This document shows, piece after piece, positions 8,607 to 17,440 of a stretch of 50,564 nt of DNA. Under the pieces are notes generated by a model. It worked only from the letters and a program-made list of their open reading frames with translations, was not told the origin of the DNA and did not search any database. Position 1 is the stretch's first letter, and every line of letters begins with the position of its first letter. This DNA is from an uncultured Clostridia bacterium (GTDB lineage: Bacteria > Bacillota > Clostridia > Christensenellales > Aristaeellaceae): the NCBI GenBank assembly GCA_947166705.1, contig CAMVFE010000015.1:1-50564 (forward strand). The letters are read 5' to 3'. The position numbers and the translations under genes were made by a program.

Positions 8607-9983
8607 TCAGAAGGGCGCCTCGCCGCCTCCGCCGTCCTCCTCGCGGGCCAGGTTGGCGAAGGTGGTAATCTCGCTGAGCCAAGCCAGCTTCACGGTCTTC
8701 AGCGGGCCGCTGCGCTGCTTGGCCACGTTGACCTCAGCGATATTCTTGTCCTCCGTTTCGGGGTTGTAGTATTCCTCGCGGTGCAGGAACATGACCACGT
8801 CCGCGTCCTGCTCGATGGATCCCGAATCCCGCAGGTCATACAGCATGGGCCGCTTATCGGTCCGCTCCCGGTTGGCGCGGCTCAGCTGGGCGCACGCGAT
8901 GATCGGCACCTTCAGCTCCAGCGCGATCGCCTTGAGCTGCCGGCTGATATCCGCCACCTCCAGCTGCCGGTTCTCCGACCGGCCGTCGGACCGCATCAGG
9001 CCCAGATAGTCCACCAGCACGAGATCCAGCCCGTGGTCCATCATCAGCCGCCTGCATCTGCTCCGCAGCTGGCTGGGGGTCAGTGCCGCCGTGTCGTCCA
9101 GGTAAAGCGGCGCGCTGGAGATCGGGCCCAGGGCCCGGGCCAGCGCGTTCCATTCCGCGTCCTCCAGCGTCCCCTTCCGGACCTTCTGCATGTTGACCCG
9201 CGCCTCGCTGCACAGCACGCGCATGACGATCTGCTCCCGCGGCATCTCCAGGCTGAAGACCGCGACGGTCTTTCCCTTCCGGATGCTGGCGTACGCGGCG
9301 ATATTCATGGCGAAGGAGGTTTTTCCCATGGCCGGGCGCGCGCCGATGATGATCAGCTCGCCCGGATGGAGCCCCGTCAGGGTGCTGTCCAGGTCCGCGA
9401 AGCCCGTCGGCACGCCGGAAATCTCCCCGTGCAGCTTCGCGAGATCCTCGATCTCCTGAAAGGTGTTCACCAGCACGTCCCGAACGGGCTTCAGCGCGCC
9501 GCCGTCCGTGCGCTTCATCACCAGGTCGAAGACGGCCTTCTCCGCCGAGGACAGGATCTCCGGCAGCGGATTCTGCTGGGCGTATGCCTCCCGTGAAATC
9601 GCCTGGCTCGCGGAGATCAGACGCCGGAGGGTGCTCTTCTCGAGCACCAGGTCGATATAGGCGCCGGCGTTGGCGGTCGTGGGCACGGAGCTGATCAGGC
9701 GCATGAGATACGGCATGCCGCCCACGCCCTCCAGGGTGCCCCGCCGGGACATTTCCGTCACGAGAACCGTCAGGTCAATCGGCTTTCTGTCCCGGGCAAG
9801 GTCCTGCATCGCCCGGAAGATTTCCTGATGCTCCGGCGGATAGAAATCCTCCGGCTGCAGGCTCTCCATCGCCCGGAGCACGACGGCGGAGTCCTGCAGC
9901 ATCGCGCCCAGGACACTGATCTCCGCCTCCGGGCTGTTGGGCGGCACAAGCCCCCGCAGCCCCTGATCCGTCTGCTCCGGCAT
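8607..9983 (-). CDS. dnaB: Replicative DNA helicase DnaB
   Basis: A 458-residue hexameric 5'-3' helicase that unwinds DNA at the replication fork (called DnaC in Bacillus). The N-terminal helical domain (about 10-115) begins with the typical PPNSPEAEISVLGAML segment. The RecA-like domain has Walker A GARPAMGKT at 214-222, Walker B LVLVDYLGLM near 312-321, and the conserved DLRDSGSIEQDAD segment. No intein is present; the length is normal. The start is supported by AGGAGA. It lies 92 bases after rplI, the usual Firmicute order. Confidence 0.98.
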   Translation of the reverse strand: MPEQTDQGLRGLVPPNSPEAEISVLGAMLQDSAVVLRAMESLQPEDFYPPEHQEIFRAMQDLARDRKPIDLTVLVTEMSRRGTLEGVGGMPYLMRLISSVPTTANAGAYIDLVLEKSTLRRLISASQAISREAYAQQNPLPEILSSAEKAVFDLVMKRTDGGALKPVRDVLVNTFQEIEDLAKLHGEISGVPTGFADLDSTLTGLHPGELIIIGARPAMGKTSFAMNIAAYASIRKGKTVAVFSLEMPREQIVMRVLCSEARVNMQKVRKGTLEDAEWNALARALGPISSAPLYLDDTAALTPSQLRSRCRRLMMDHGLDLVLVDYLGLMRSDGRSENRQLEVADISRQLKAIALELKVPIIACAQLSRANRERTDKRPMLYDLRDSGSIEQDADVVMFLHREEYYNPETEDKNIAEVNVAKQRSGPLKTVKLAWLSEITTFANLAREEDGGGGEAPF

Positions 9984-10075
9984 TTCGCTGTTCTCCTTCT
10001 TCCCGCGTCCCGCGCGGGCCGCGGCCCCGCGGACCGTTCCTCCGCTCCGGGCCCGTCCCGCCGGGATTCATTTCC

Positions 10076-10528
10076 TTATTTGGCCAGCGGGCTGACCCGC
10101 AGGATCATGGTCGTGCTGACGCCGGGATGCAGCCTGAGGCTGATTTCCCGGTCGCCCACTTCCCGGATCGGTTCGCCCAGGTCGATCTTCCGCTTGTCCG
10201 CGGCGTACCCGTGCTGCTTCTCCAGCGCTTCCGCCACCTCCGCGGCGGTGACGCTGCCGTACAGCCGGCCCTGGGAGCCGCATTTGATCTTCAGCTCGAT
10301 GACCTTTCCCTTCAGCGCCGCGGCCTTTTCCCTGGCTTCCGCGAGCGCCTCCGCCTCCCGGGCGTCCTGGGCGGCCCGCTTCTTCTCAATCTCCTTCAGC
10401 GTGCCGGGTTTCGCTTCCACGGCCAGCTTCTGGGGAAAAAGGAAGTTCCGGGCGTATCCGTCGCTGACGTTCAGGATCTCATCCCGCTTCCCGATATTTT
10501 TAACATCCCTGAGCAAAACAACCTTCAT
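10076..10528 (-). CDS. rplI: 50S ribosomal protein L9
   Basis: A 150-residue ribosomal protein with the invariant N-terminal signature [19 protein letters not shown] and the [10 protein letters not shown] motif. A long central helix connects to the C-terminal rRNA-binding domain. It binds 23S rRNA near the L1 stalk. The start is backed by AGGAGA upstream. It heads the rplI-dnaB-yhaM run and has its own promoter and a hairpin leader. It is not next to a gdpP-like gene here, unlike Bacillus. Confidence 0.98.
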   Translation of the reverse strand: MKVVLLRDVKNIGKRDEILNVSDGYARNFLFPQKLAVEAKPGTLKEIEKKRAAQDAREAEALAEAREKAAALKGKVIELKIKCGSQGRLYGSVTAAEVAEALEKQHGYAADKRKIDLGEPIREVGDREISLRLHPGVSTTMILRVSPLAK

Positions 10529-10550
10529 GAAACTTCGTCTCCTTCCGCCC

Positions 10551-10579
10551 TGCGAAGGTACAGCAAACAGCCCTTCGCA
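10551..10579 (-). promoter_or_regulatory. Hairpin in the rplI 5' leader
   Basis: A perfect 8-bp stem, TGCGAAGG with CCTTCGCA, closes a 13-base loop in the short rplI leader, about 10 bases before the ribosome binding site. Ribosomal protein leaders often carry autoregulatory hairpins; whether L9 binds this one is unknown. Confidence 0.5.
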
Positions 10580-10593
10580 CAGGAAATCAATCT

Positions 10594-10622
10594 ATTCTAT
10601 CCCATCATCCAGCAAAATGCAA
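10594..10622 (-). promoter_or_regulatory. Promoter of rplI-dnaB-yhaM
   Basis: TTGCAT (10622-10617), a 17-base spacer and TAGAAT (10599-10594) on the minus strand, immediately upstream of the leader hairpin. Confidence 0.65.
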
Positions 10623-10650
10623 GCATCTGTGCGCGCCCGTGTTTTCCCTG

Positions 10651-10689
10651 AAAAAAAGGGGACAGCGGGCGTCCTCCGCCCGGTGTCCC
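10651..10689 (-). terminator. Terminator of the GH130/diguanylate cyclase operon
   Basis: Stem GGGACA + CGGGCG paired with CGCCCG + TGTCCC (one internal mismatch, 5-base loop), followed on the minus strand by seven T at 10657-10651. It lies 17 bases after the stop of the GGDEF gene and separates that operon from rplI. Confidence 0.85.
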
Positions 10690-10705
10690 GCCGAAGGGAA
10701 GGTCC

Positions 10706-12631
10706 TCACGGAGTCCTTCCCGCCTCCCTTTCGCGCTTTCTTTTCTTCTTGACCTCGTACATCCGCAGGTCCGCCTCGCGCAGGCATTCGTCCAGGGTCA
10801 TGCTGCTCCCCGGCCGGCGGATGAACTGCCCCACGGAAATCTCCACGCGGAAGGGCAGCTTCCGTTCCCGGCACAGGCTTTCCATCTCGCGCCGCATCCG
10901 TTCCCCGCGGTCCTCCTCGCTGTACCTTCCGATGGTGATGAACTCATCCCCTCCGTAGCGCATCAGGTAGCTGTCGCCGGAGCTGACCCGCCGGAGCGCC
11001 TCCGCGGCGGCTTCCAGCGCTTCATCCCCCGCGTCGTGCCCGTATCGGTCGTTGATGCCCTTCATGTCGTCCACGTCCAGGAAGAAGAATTCCACCGGCT
11101 GCCCCGCCTCCAGCAGGCTGTCGAACAGGGGCTGTCCGTAGCGGGCCACGCCGAAGCGGTTGTTCAGCCCCGTCAGCTGGTCGGTCACGTACAGGTCGTT
11201 CAGCTGCGCGTTCAGGCGGTTCAGGTCCTGATGCTGCCGGACCATCTCCAGCCCCAGCATCAGCTCGTTGACGATGCTCTCATGCAGGTTCATTTCCGCC
11301 GCGGTGCAAAGCCCGCGCAGCATCAGCACCCCGGCCATGGTCCGGCCGAAGCGCAGGGGATAGTACTGGATCAGCCTCTCCCACGCCGGCAGGCCTTCCT
11401 TCGCCTTCCGCTGGGACCAGCCGTTTCCGACCTCCTCGTATTTCTCCCGGCGGGCCACCCGCTCGCGGCTGTCCGCGGCCAGCAGGAACCGTCCCGTGTA
11501 ATGCCCGTCCGCCATCGCGGCCTCCTCCTCCGGGGTTGTGCCGCCCGTCAGGCTGCGGTGGTATCTTTCATCCAGATAGATGCGCAGATCCCTTCCGCCG
11601 AAGACATCGGCGTGGACCTCCACCGCTTCCATCACGTCCTGCAGCGTCTCCGAGGAAAAGATGGCGTTGGCGATCTTGTCCTGGGTCAGGTAGAAATGGC
11701 GGATGAACTGGCTCTGGCGGTAGAAGCGGTTCTTGATGCGGATCATCTCCGCGCCCTCGTTCCCCGCGCATCCGCAGGTGCCCGTCAGCCTCGGCAGCAT
11801 GGGATTGAAAACGACCGGAGGAATCGTCTCCCCCTCCGCCATGCGCACCACCGCGTCCATCGCCGCGTACCCGGCCTCCTGAAAATTCCGGTCCACGGTC
11901 GCCAGCGGCGGATTGCACAGGGAAGCGCTGAAAATGCCGTCAAACCCGGTGACGATCAGCTCCTCCGGAACCTTCAGGCCGCCCTCGCGCAGCACGGCCA
12001 GCGCGCCGAGGGCCATGTCGTCGTTCGCGCAGATCAGGGCGTCCGGCTTTTCCGCCGCCTCCAGGATCAGCCGTCCCGCCTCCCGTCCGGACTCCGTCTT
12101 CCAGTTTCCCTCCAGGATCCGGATGTCCTTCTCCGGCACGCCCATCTCCCCGCAGACGTCCTGAAAGCCCGTGCGGCGCTGCCTGGCTTCGCTCTGCGCG
12201 TCCCCGTCGAAGGCCTCCAGCCCTTTCAGGAACCAGATTTTTTTCGCGCCGTGCGCCTGGATGACGTGCCCGGTGATCCGGCGGAAGGCCTCATAGTCGT
12301 CGGTCTTGATCAGGGGCATGCTCCCCAGGGGCGTCCCGACGGTGACCGCGGGAATCCCCTTTTTCGCCAGGATGCGCTCCAGCCGGTCCGCCACCTCGCG
12401 GAATACGATCTGGTGGGTCTGAACGACCGCGCCGTCGTAGCGGTCCAGGTCCGCCAGGCGGTAGATTTCGTAGATGTCGAAATCCTCCAGGTTTTCCTCG
12501 TCGATACTGAAGCAGTCGAAAACCCGGACATCCACATCCGGATGATCCTCCAGGTACCTGGATACGCCGTGCAACGTCTCCCCGACCAGTTCATAATTCC
12601 AGTCGGTTGTAAAAAAAGCTATCTGCCGCAT
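10706..12631 (-). CDS. Diguanylate cyclase with LacI-type sugar-binding sensor
   Basis: A 641-residue protein expected to make cyclic di-GMP in response to a small ligand. Residues 1-275 are a periplasmic-binding-protein fold of the LacI type (ICANDDMALGALAVL, VTGFDG and the following P-LATV segment). The LacI DNA-binding helix-turn-helix is absent, and so are a signal peptide and membrane segments, so the sensor should be cytoplasmic. A middle region (about 290-455) looks GAF-like. The GGDEF domain has an intact GGDEF motif at 560-564 in RYGGDEFI. The usual RxxD inhibitory site five residues before the motif is not in register, so product feedback may be missing. The start lies 7 bases after the NUDIX stop, showing translational coupling. 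It is last in an operon with a GH130 phosphorylase, so the ligand may be a sugar from that pathway (inference). Confidence 0.9.
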   Translation of the reverse strand: MRQIAFFTTDWNYELVGETLHGVSRYLEDHPDVDVRVFDCFSIDEENLEDFDIYEIYRLADLDRYDGAVVQTHQIVFREVADRLERILAKKGIPAVTVGTPLGSMPLIKTDDYEAFRRITGHVIQAHGAKKIWFLKGLEAFDGDAQSEARQRRTGFQDVCGEMGVPEKDIRILEGNWKTESGREAGRLILEAAEKPDALICANDDMALGALAVLREGGLKVPEELIVTGFDGIFSASLCNPPLATVDRNFQEAGYAAMDAVVRMAEGETIPPVVFNPMLPRLTGTCGCAGNEGAEMIRIKNRFYRQSQFIRHFYLTQDKIANAIFSSETLQDVMEAVEVHADVFGGRDLRIYLDERYHRSLTGGTTPEEEAAMADGHYTGRFLLAADSRERVARREKYEEVGNGWSQRKAKEGLPAWERLIQYYPLRFGRTMAGVLMLRGLCTAAEMNLHESIVNELMLGLEMVRQHQDLNRLNAQLNDLYVTDQLTGLNNRFGVARYGQPLFDSLLEAGQPVEFFFLDVDDMKGINDRYGHDAGDEALEAAAEALRRVSSGDSYLMRYGGDEFITIGRYSEEDRGERMRREMESLCRERKLPFRVEISVGQFIRRPGSSMTLDECLREADLRMYEVKKKRKREREAGRTP

Positions 12632-12638
12632 GCGCCAC

Positions 12639-13256
12639 TCACTTTCTCAGGAATTCCGCCAGCCCGATCCAGGTATATACGGATACGGCCTCCCGGCCCA
12701 TCATCTCCGCCGCCTCCGCGGCGCCCGCCAGCAGAAAGCCCCCGAACTTTTCCCCGTCCGCGGCGTTTCCCTGCGTCAGTTCGCTCTCCGCGTGGCCGAA
12801 CAGGTCGATCCGCGCCACCGCGTTGGACTCGTCGGTCATTCCGGGAGAGGAAAACAGGCAGGGATTCACGATCCGGAACCGGTCCCCCTCCCGGAAGGTA
12901 ATCCCCGTCTCCTCAAAGAGCTCCCGCACCGCCGCGGAGCGGATGGCGTCCTCCCGGTCCCGGCCGCGGTCCTCCGGGTCGATCAGCCCGGCCGGCACGC
13001 TGACCACATAGCGTCCCAGCGGATAGCGGTATTCCCGGTTCAGCAGGATCCGGTCCTTTCGGCCCTCCGCGTGCCAGACCACGCAGAGGGAAACCGCGTC
13101 CGGCACCATCGTCCGGAAGGCTTCCTCCGGCATGTCCGCCACCAGCTCCCCGAGGGTTCTCCGCGTGGCGCTGTAATAGTGCCTCCCCGGTGCGTACTGC
13201 AGGTCGTAAACCCTGATAAAGCGCGTGTCCAGCAGGGTTTCCACAGGATAGTCCAT
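12639..13256 (-). CDS. NUDIX hydrolase, ADP-ribose pyrophosphatase-like
   Basis: A 205-residue NUDIX-fold protein. The core AAVRELFEETGI carries the catalytic RE..EE residues that bind metal and hydrolyse a nucleoside diphosphate linked to another group. The upstream part of the Nudix box is imperfect: Asp replaces the first Glu and the Gly spacing is off by one. SVPAGLIDPED matches the segment before the box in ADP-ribose and sugar-nucleotide pyrophosphatases. I chose the ATG at 13256 because GGAGGAGG lies 6 bases upstream; earlier in-frame sequence is arginine-rich and not protein-like. It lies between the esterase (37-base gap) and the GGDEF gene (7-base gap). The substrate is unknown. Confidence 0.88.
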   Translation of the reverse strand: MDYPVETLLDTRFIRVYDLQYAPGRHYYSATRRTLGELVADMPEEAFRTMVPDAVSLCVVWHAEGRKDRILLNREYRYPLGRYVVSVPAGLIDPEDRGRDREDAIRSAAVRELFEETGITFREGDRFRIVNPCLFSSPGMTDESNAVARIDLFGHAESELTQGNAADGEKFGGFLLAGAAEAAEMMGREAVSVYTWIGLAEFLRK

Positions 13257-13293
13257 CCGCGTCCTCCTCCATCGGCTCCGTTTCCGGATCCCT

Positions 13294-14796
13294 TCAGATC
13301 TCAAAGGGCTCCAGGGGCAGTCCGTTCCCGCCGAACAGGTTCACGGTGCCGTAATCCGTCCAGGCGTACCGCGCGTGCAGCGGGAATTCGATCCCCTCCG
13401 CCGTCAGGTGCAGCACCGGCCCCTCGATCATCGCCCGGGCGGAGACATAGTTCCCGTCCGCCCCGGCCAGCTCCAGCAGCGCCGGCTCGCCGCCGTCCCG
13501 GGTCATCAGCGGCTGGTCCGTCCGCAGGGTCATCATGCCCCGCTCCACGCTCCGGCCGGTGACCCGGGGCGAGGTTTCCGCCTTCTTCCCGTAGATCATG
13601 CCCAGCGCCAGCTCGCAGAGGCGCTCCCCCACCACCCGCTTGTTGGTGGGATGCAGGTTGTCATACTCGCCCTGGTCCAGCAGGCAGACCATGCCCGTGT
13701 TCCGCATCCGGTCCCGGACCTCGGCCTGGCGCAGCCGCAGGGCGGGCCAGGTTTTGCTGTCCTCCGCCCCCTTCTCGATCCACATGGGCAGCTGGACAAA
13801 GAGGAAGGGCAGCGTCCCGTCCCGGAAGGCCCCGCGCCACCGGTCGATCAGGGACATCATCAGCGTGTCGTACGCCCCGGTCAGGCCGGCGTCCGTCTCC
13901 CCCTGGTAAAACAGGAAGCCCGTCAGCGCCACCGGGGCCAGCGGCGCCACCATCGTCCCGTACAGTCCCGCGGGGCGGTAGGGGGAGGCGGGACCCGCCG
14001 GCGGATCCCAGGGACAGGGCCCCACCGCGGCGTCCAGCTCCTCCCGGGAGGCCTCCGGGCGCTCCGCCCGGAAGGCCGCCACCCGGGCGTTCCACGCGTC
14101 CAGGTTATGCCGGAAGATCCGGTCCTTCTCCCGGAAGTCGTCCAGCGTGATTCCCCGGGACCGGTCCGCGTATTCCGCGAGATACCGCGCGCCCTCCGCG
14201 GTCCGGCCGAGCCAGGCCTCATCCATCCAGCAGGCAACGGAGGTTCCGCCCAGGTAGCAGTCGATGATCCCCACCGCCACCCCCAGCTCCCGCTGGAGCT
14301 TCATGGCGAAGAAATAGGCCGCCGCGCTCATGTCCTTTCCCCGGCCCGGCCCGATGGCCTGCCAGCGCAGGTTCTTCCACGCGTTCTCCCATTCCCCGTC
14401 CTTCCGGCCGGATTTGGGCACATTCAGGTAGCGGACCAGCGGATTGACATGGGTTTCGGTGAGGGCTGGGCCTTCGTCCGCGTTCTGCAGCTCCCACTCC
14501 ATGTTGCTCTGCCCGCCGGCCAGGAAGACCTCGCCGACGCAGACATCCAGCGCGCAGAAGGTTTCCTCCCCGCTGCGGATAACCAGCCTGCACCCCGTCC
14601 GGGCCTCCTGGGGAGGCAGCAGGACCAGGAACCTTCCCTGGAAGGCGGTTCCCTCGCCCCGGGCCAGCAGGTTGTCCCGCCCGTCCCGCAGCTCGCAGCA
14701 CACCCGCGCGCCCTCGTCCGCCTCGCCGAAAACGCGCAGCTCCTTCCCGCGGCAAAGCACCGCGCCGTCCGAAAACAGGGGAGAAATCCTCAGCAT
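13294..14796 (-). CDS. SGNH-type sialate/carbohydrate O-acetylesterase
   Basis: A 500-residue esterase of the sialate 9-O-acetylesterase family, which removes acetyl groups from sugars. The nucleophile lies in GGQSNMEW (Ser97). The acid/base pair is D379 and H382 in DNLHP, and the FYQGETDA block is also typical. No signal peptide is visible, so it should act in the cytoplasm on imported acetylated oligosaccharides. Its place directly after a GH130 phosphorylase suggests deacetylation of manno-oligosaccharides, because plant mannans are acetylated; that is inference. GGAGG lies just before the ATG. The gap to the GH130 gene is 46 bases. Confidence 0.9.
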   Translation of the reverse strand: MLRISPLFSDGAVLCRGKELRVFGEADEGARVCCELRDGRDNLLARGEGTAFQGRFLVLLPPQEARTGCRLVIRSGEETFCALDVCVGEVFLAGGQSNMEWELQNADEGPALTETHVNPLVRYLNVPKSGRKDGEWENAWKNLRWQAIGPGRGKDMSAAAYFFAMKLQRELGVAVGIIDCYLGGTSVACWMDEAWLGRTAEGARYLAEYADRSRGITLDDFREKDRIFRHNLDAWNARVAAFRAERPEASREELDAAVGPCPWDPPAGPASPYRPAGLYGTMVAPLAPVALTGFLFYQGETDAGLTGAYDTLMMSLIDRWRGAFRDGTLPFLFVQLPMWIEKGAEDSKTWPALRLRQAEVRDRMRNTGMVCLLDQGEYDNLHPTNKRVVGERLCELALGMIYGKKAETSPRVTGRSVERGMMTLRTDQPLMTRDGGEPALLELAGADGNYVSARAMIEGPVLHLTAEGIEFPLHARYAWTDYGTVNLFGGNGLPLEPFEI

Positions 14797-14842
14797 TTTC
14801 TTTTCCTCCGGTTTCTGGTGGTTCGGGGCGTCGTCCCCCGGC

Positions 14843-16021
14843 TCAGGCTTTCCCGCCCAGGAAGGCCAGGTTCCGGTCGATCAGCTCCAGCCGCTGCTTC
14901 ACGCAGTCCACGGACCGCAGGGCGTCCTCCGGCGTATGGAACACATAGTCGCACAGCCGGTCCACGTCCGTCTCCGCCACGTGCATCCGGGTGTCGGAGG
15001 AGGCGTAGTAGAGGTAGACCTTCCCGTCCGCGTCCGCGATGGCGCCGTTGGTGAACACCACGTTGCTCACGTCCCCGATCCGCTCCCGGCCCAGCGGGCC
15101 CAGCAGCATGCCGCCGGGCTCGGCGATGACCCTGGAGGGATCCTGCAGATCCGTGGCGAAGGCGTAGAGCACATACCGGAGCCCCGCCGCCGTGTTCCGC
15201 ACGCCGTGGGCCAGGTGGATCCAGCCCTTTTCCGTCCGGATCGGCACGGCGCCGGCGCCGTTCTTGCTCTCGGTGATCGTATGGTACCGCCTGCGGCTGA
15301 TGATCTTCTCCTCGTCAATCACGGGATGCAGGATATCGCCGCACAGCCCGAAGCCGATCCCGCCGCCGCTCCCGGTCTCGATAAAGTCGTCCATCGGCCG
15401 GGTATAGAAGGCATATTTCCCGTCCACAAACTCCGGATGCAGCACCACGTTCCGCTGCTGGGGAGAGCGGAGCGTCTTCAGATTCGGCAGCCGCTCCCAT
15501 GTTTCCAGATCCTTCGTCCGGACGATCCCCGCCGCGGCGACCGCCGCCGAAAGGTCCGGATTCTCCGGATCCTTGCTCTCCGAGCAGAACACGCCGTAGA
15601 TCCAGCCGTCCTCATGGGCGGTCAGCCGCATGTCGTAAACATTGGTTTCGGCCTTCTCCGTATCCGGCAGCAGGATGGGCCGGTCCCGGAACCGGAATCC
15701 CTCCGTGGGGCTTTTGCTCTCCGCGACGGCGAAGAAGCTCTTCCGATCCATGCCCTCCACCCGGACCACCAGGCAGTATCTGTCCCCCACTTTCAGGGCG
15801 CCGCTGTTCAGGGTGGCGTTCACGCCCAGCCGCTGCATCATGAAGGGATTGGCCTTCGGATCGGCGTCGTACATCCAGAAGGGCGGGATATGCTCCCGGG
15901 TCAGCACGGGATTGCGGTACCGGCAGAAAAGGCCGTTGTAGAAATGTTCGTCCACCGGATTGGGTCTGGCCAGAAGCCGCTCGTAGGATTCCATCAGGGA
16001 TTCGAAGCTGCGTGAGCGCAT
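14843..16021 (-). CDS. GH130 phosphorylase, mannosylglucose phosphorylase-like
   Basis: A 392-residue cytoplasmic enzyme of glycoside hydrolase family 130. Length and sequence blocks ([56 protein letters not shown]) match the subfamily of 4-O-beta-mannosylglucose phosphorylases, which split mannosyl-glucose with phosphate to mannose-1-phosphate and glucose. The proton donor is predicted at Asp130, equivalent to the catalytic Asp of characterised members. Absence of a signal peptide fits an intracellular phosphorylase. It is the first gene of the operon; GGAGGAGG precedes the ATG. Mannobiose phosphorylase activity is the main alternative. Confidence 0.92.
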   Translation of the reverse strand: MRSRSFESLMESYERLLARPNPVDEHFYNGLFCRYRNPVLTREHIPPFWMYDADPKANPFMMQRLGVNATLNSGALKVGDRYCLVVRVEGMDRKSFFAVAESKSPTEGFRFRDRPILLPDTEKAETNVYDMRLTAHEDGWIYGVFCSESKDPENPDLSAAVAAAGIVRTKDLETWERLPNLKTLRSPQQRNVVLHPEFVDGKYAFYTRPMDDFIETGSGGGIGFGLCGDILHPVIDEEKIISRRRYHTITESKNGAGAVPIRTEKGWIHLAHGVRNTAAGLRYVLYAFATDLQDPSRVIAEPGGMLLGPLGRERIGDVSNVVFTNGAIADADGKVYLYYASSDTRMHVAETDVDRLCDYVFHTPEDALRSVDCVKQRLELIDRNLAFLGGKA

Positions 16022-16106
16022 AGCCCTTTTCCTCCTCCTGCTTTTCGCGCCGCGGCTTTCCCCCGCGCGGGAAAAAGCCGCGAATTATTTTTCTGTGTTC
16101 GGCGCC

Positions 16107-16135
16107 ATTTTATCATAATTCCGGGAATTATCCAA
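16107..16135 (-). promoter_or_regulatory. Promoter of the GH130 operon with palindromic operator in the spacer
   Basis: TTGGAT (16135-16130), 17 bases and TAAAAT (16112-16107) on the minus strand. The stretch from 16115 to 16131 is a perfect palindrome, ATAATTCC-G-GGAATTAT, that fills the spacer between -35 and -10. A dimeric repressor bound there would block RNA polymerase. No such regulator is encoded in the operon. Confidence 0.7.
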
Positions 16136-16238
16136 CAGAATCTGGCGGATTTTCGGCGGCGGAATGATGGAAATTTCCGTCTCCGCGGCCGCGGGGCTTC
16201 CGCCGCCCGCGCGGGGGAATCCGCATGCCGTTTTCCTG

Positions 16239-16267
16239 TTGCCATTCCGGTCCGGGGCCGATATAAT
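16239..16267 (+). promoter_or_regulatory. Promoter of the GH18 gene
   Basis: TTGCCA (16239-16244), a 17-base spacer and a consensus TATAAT (16262-16267). The 16022-16324 gap holds this promoter, the divergent GH130 promoter and the GH18 ribosome binding site. Confidence 0.75.
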
Positions 16268-16324
16268 CAGAATCAGGTTCAGCCTTCGCCCCGCAGGGCG
16301 GGGGGAGGAAGGAGGCATCCCGTC

Positions 16325-17347
16325 ATGGGCGGATATCTGCTCGGCTATGTTTCTGAAAAAGCGACGGTGACCCGGGAGGACGCCCGGAAGCTCACTCATA
16401 TCTGCGCCGCCTTCGGCCGGCTTCGGGGGGACGGCACCGTGCTGCGGGACCATCCCCTTACGGACCGCCTGGCGGAAATCCGGAGCTGGAATCCGGAAAT
16501 CCGCGTCCTCCTGTCCCTGGTGAACAACCCCGGGGAGGAGGACGCCTTCACCTCCGTCTGCGCTGATCCCCGGCTCCGGCAGGTCTTCGCGGAAAGCTGC
16601 GCGGAGCTGGCGGAAAAGCACGGCTTTGACGGGGTGGACCTGGACTGGGAATATCCCTACGTGCCCAGCAATTTCCAGGGTGCTTCCCCCGACGACCGGG
16701 AAAACTTCACCGAGACCCTCCGCGGCATCCGGAAGGCCTTCGATTCCCTGCCCGGGAAGCGGCCGCTCCTTTCCGTCGCCGCCGGCGCGGATCTCTATTA
16801 CACCGCCTCCGTGGACCTTCCGGCCGTTTCGGAGGTCCTGGATTTCATCAACCTGATGACCTATGACCTGAAATGCGGCTTCCACGCGCTTTCCGGCCAT
16901 CACACCCCGCTGTACAGCTCCGCCGGCGACTACTTCCGGAACAGCTGCGACCAGGCCCTCCGCCTGTTCACGGCCTGCGGCGTCCCGAAGGAAAAGCTGC
17001 TCCTGGGCTGCGCGTTCTACTCCCGGAAATGGGAGGACGTCCCGGACCGGAACCGGGGCTTCCTCCAGCTCACGAAGCGCGGCGGCAGCTACGGGCCTTC
17101 CTGGGCGGAGCTGGAGCGGGATTACCTGGACCGGAACGGCTTCACCCGATACTGGGACGATGAGGCGAAGGCGCCCTTCCTCTTCGACGGGAGCACCTTC
17201 ATCTCCTACGACGATCCCCGCAGCCTCCGGGAGAAATGCGCCTACGTCCGCCGGGAGGGATATGCCGGCATCTTCTACTGGGAGCACGGCTGCGATCCCT
17301 CCGGAAAGCTCCTCGACACGCTGTACCGGGGAATGAACGGGGACTGA
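16325..17347 (+). CDS. GH18 family glycoside hydrolase (chitinase-like), cytoplasmic
   Basis: A 340-residue single-domain GH18 enzyme. The catalytic motif DGVDLDWEYP has the full DxxDxDxE pattern with the acid at Glu109. Other barrel motifs are the SLVNN strand, MTYDL near 179 and the closing YAGIFYWEHGCD. GH18 enzymes cleave beta-1,4-GlcNAc links in chitin, N-glycans or peptidoglycan fragments by substrate-assisted catalysis. No signal peptide or carbohydrate-binding module is present, so the substrate is probably an imported chito-oligosaccharide or glycan (inference). AGGAGG lies upstream of the ATG. The gene is alone on its strand between a divergent operon and a convergent terminator. 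Confidence 0.9.
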   Translation: MGGYLLGYVSEKATVTREDARKLTHICAAFGRLRGDGTVLRDHPLTDRLAEIRSWNPEIRVLLSLVNNPGEEDAFTSVCADPRLRQVFAESCAELAEKHGFDGVDLDWEYPYVPSNFQGASPDDRENFTETLRGIRKAFDSLPGKRPLLSVAAGADLYYTASVDLPAVSEVLDFINLMTYDLKCGFHALSGHHTPLYSSAGDYFRNSCDQALRLFTACGVPKEKLLLGCAFYSRKWEDVPDRNRGFLQLTKRGGSYGPSWAELERDYLDRNGFTRYWDDEAKAPFLFDGSTFISYDDPRSLREKCAYVRREGYAGIFYWEHGCDPSGKLLDTLYRGMNGD

Positions 17348-17375
17348 TCAGCCCGGCTCCGGAGGGACAGGAAAA

Positions 17376-17394
17376 GGCGCCGCGACGCGGCGCC
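17376..17394 (-). terminator. GC-rich hairpin, second terminator after the transporter gene
   Basis: GGCGCCGC/GCGGCGCC with a GAC loop; on the minus strand TTTTCC follows. It lies beyond the bidirectional terminator at 17441-17478 and may act as a back-up stop. Confidence 0.5.
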
Positions 17395-17440
17395 GGAGGA
17401 ATGGAAAAACGACTCCCCGCCTTCCGTTTCCGGGCGGGCG

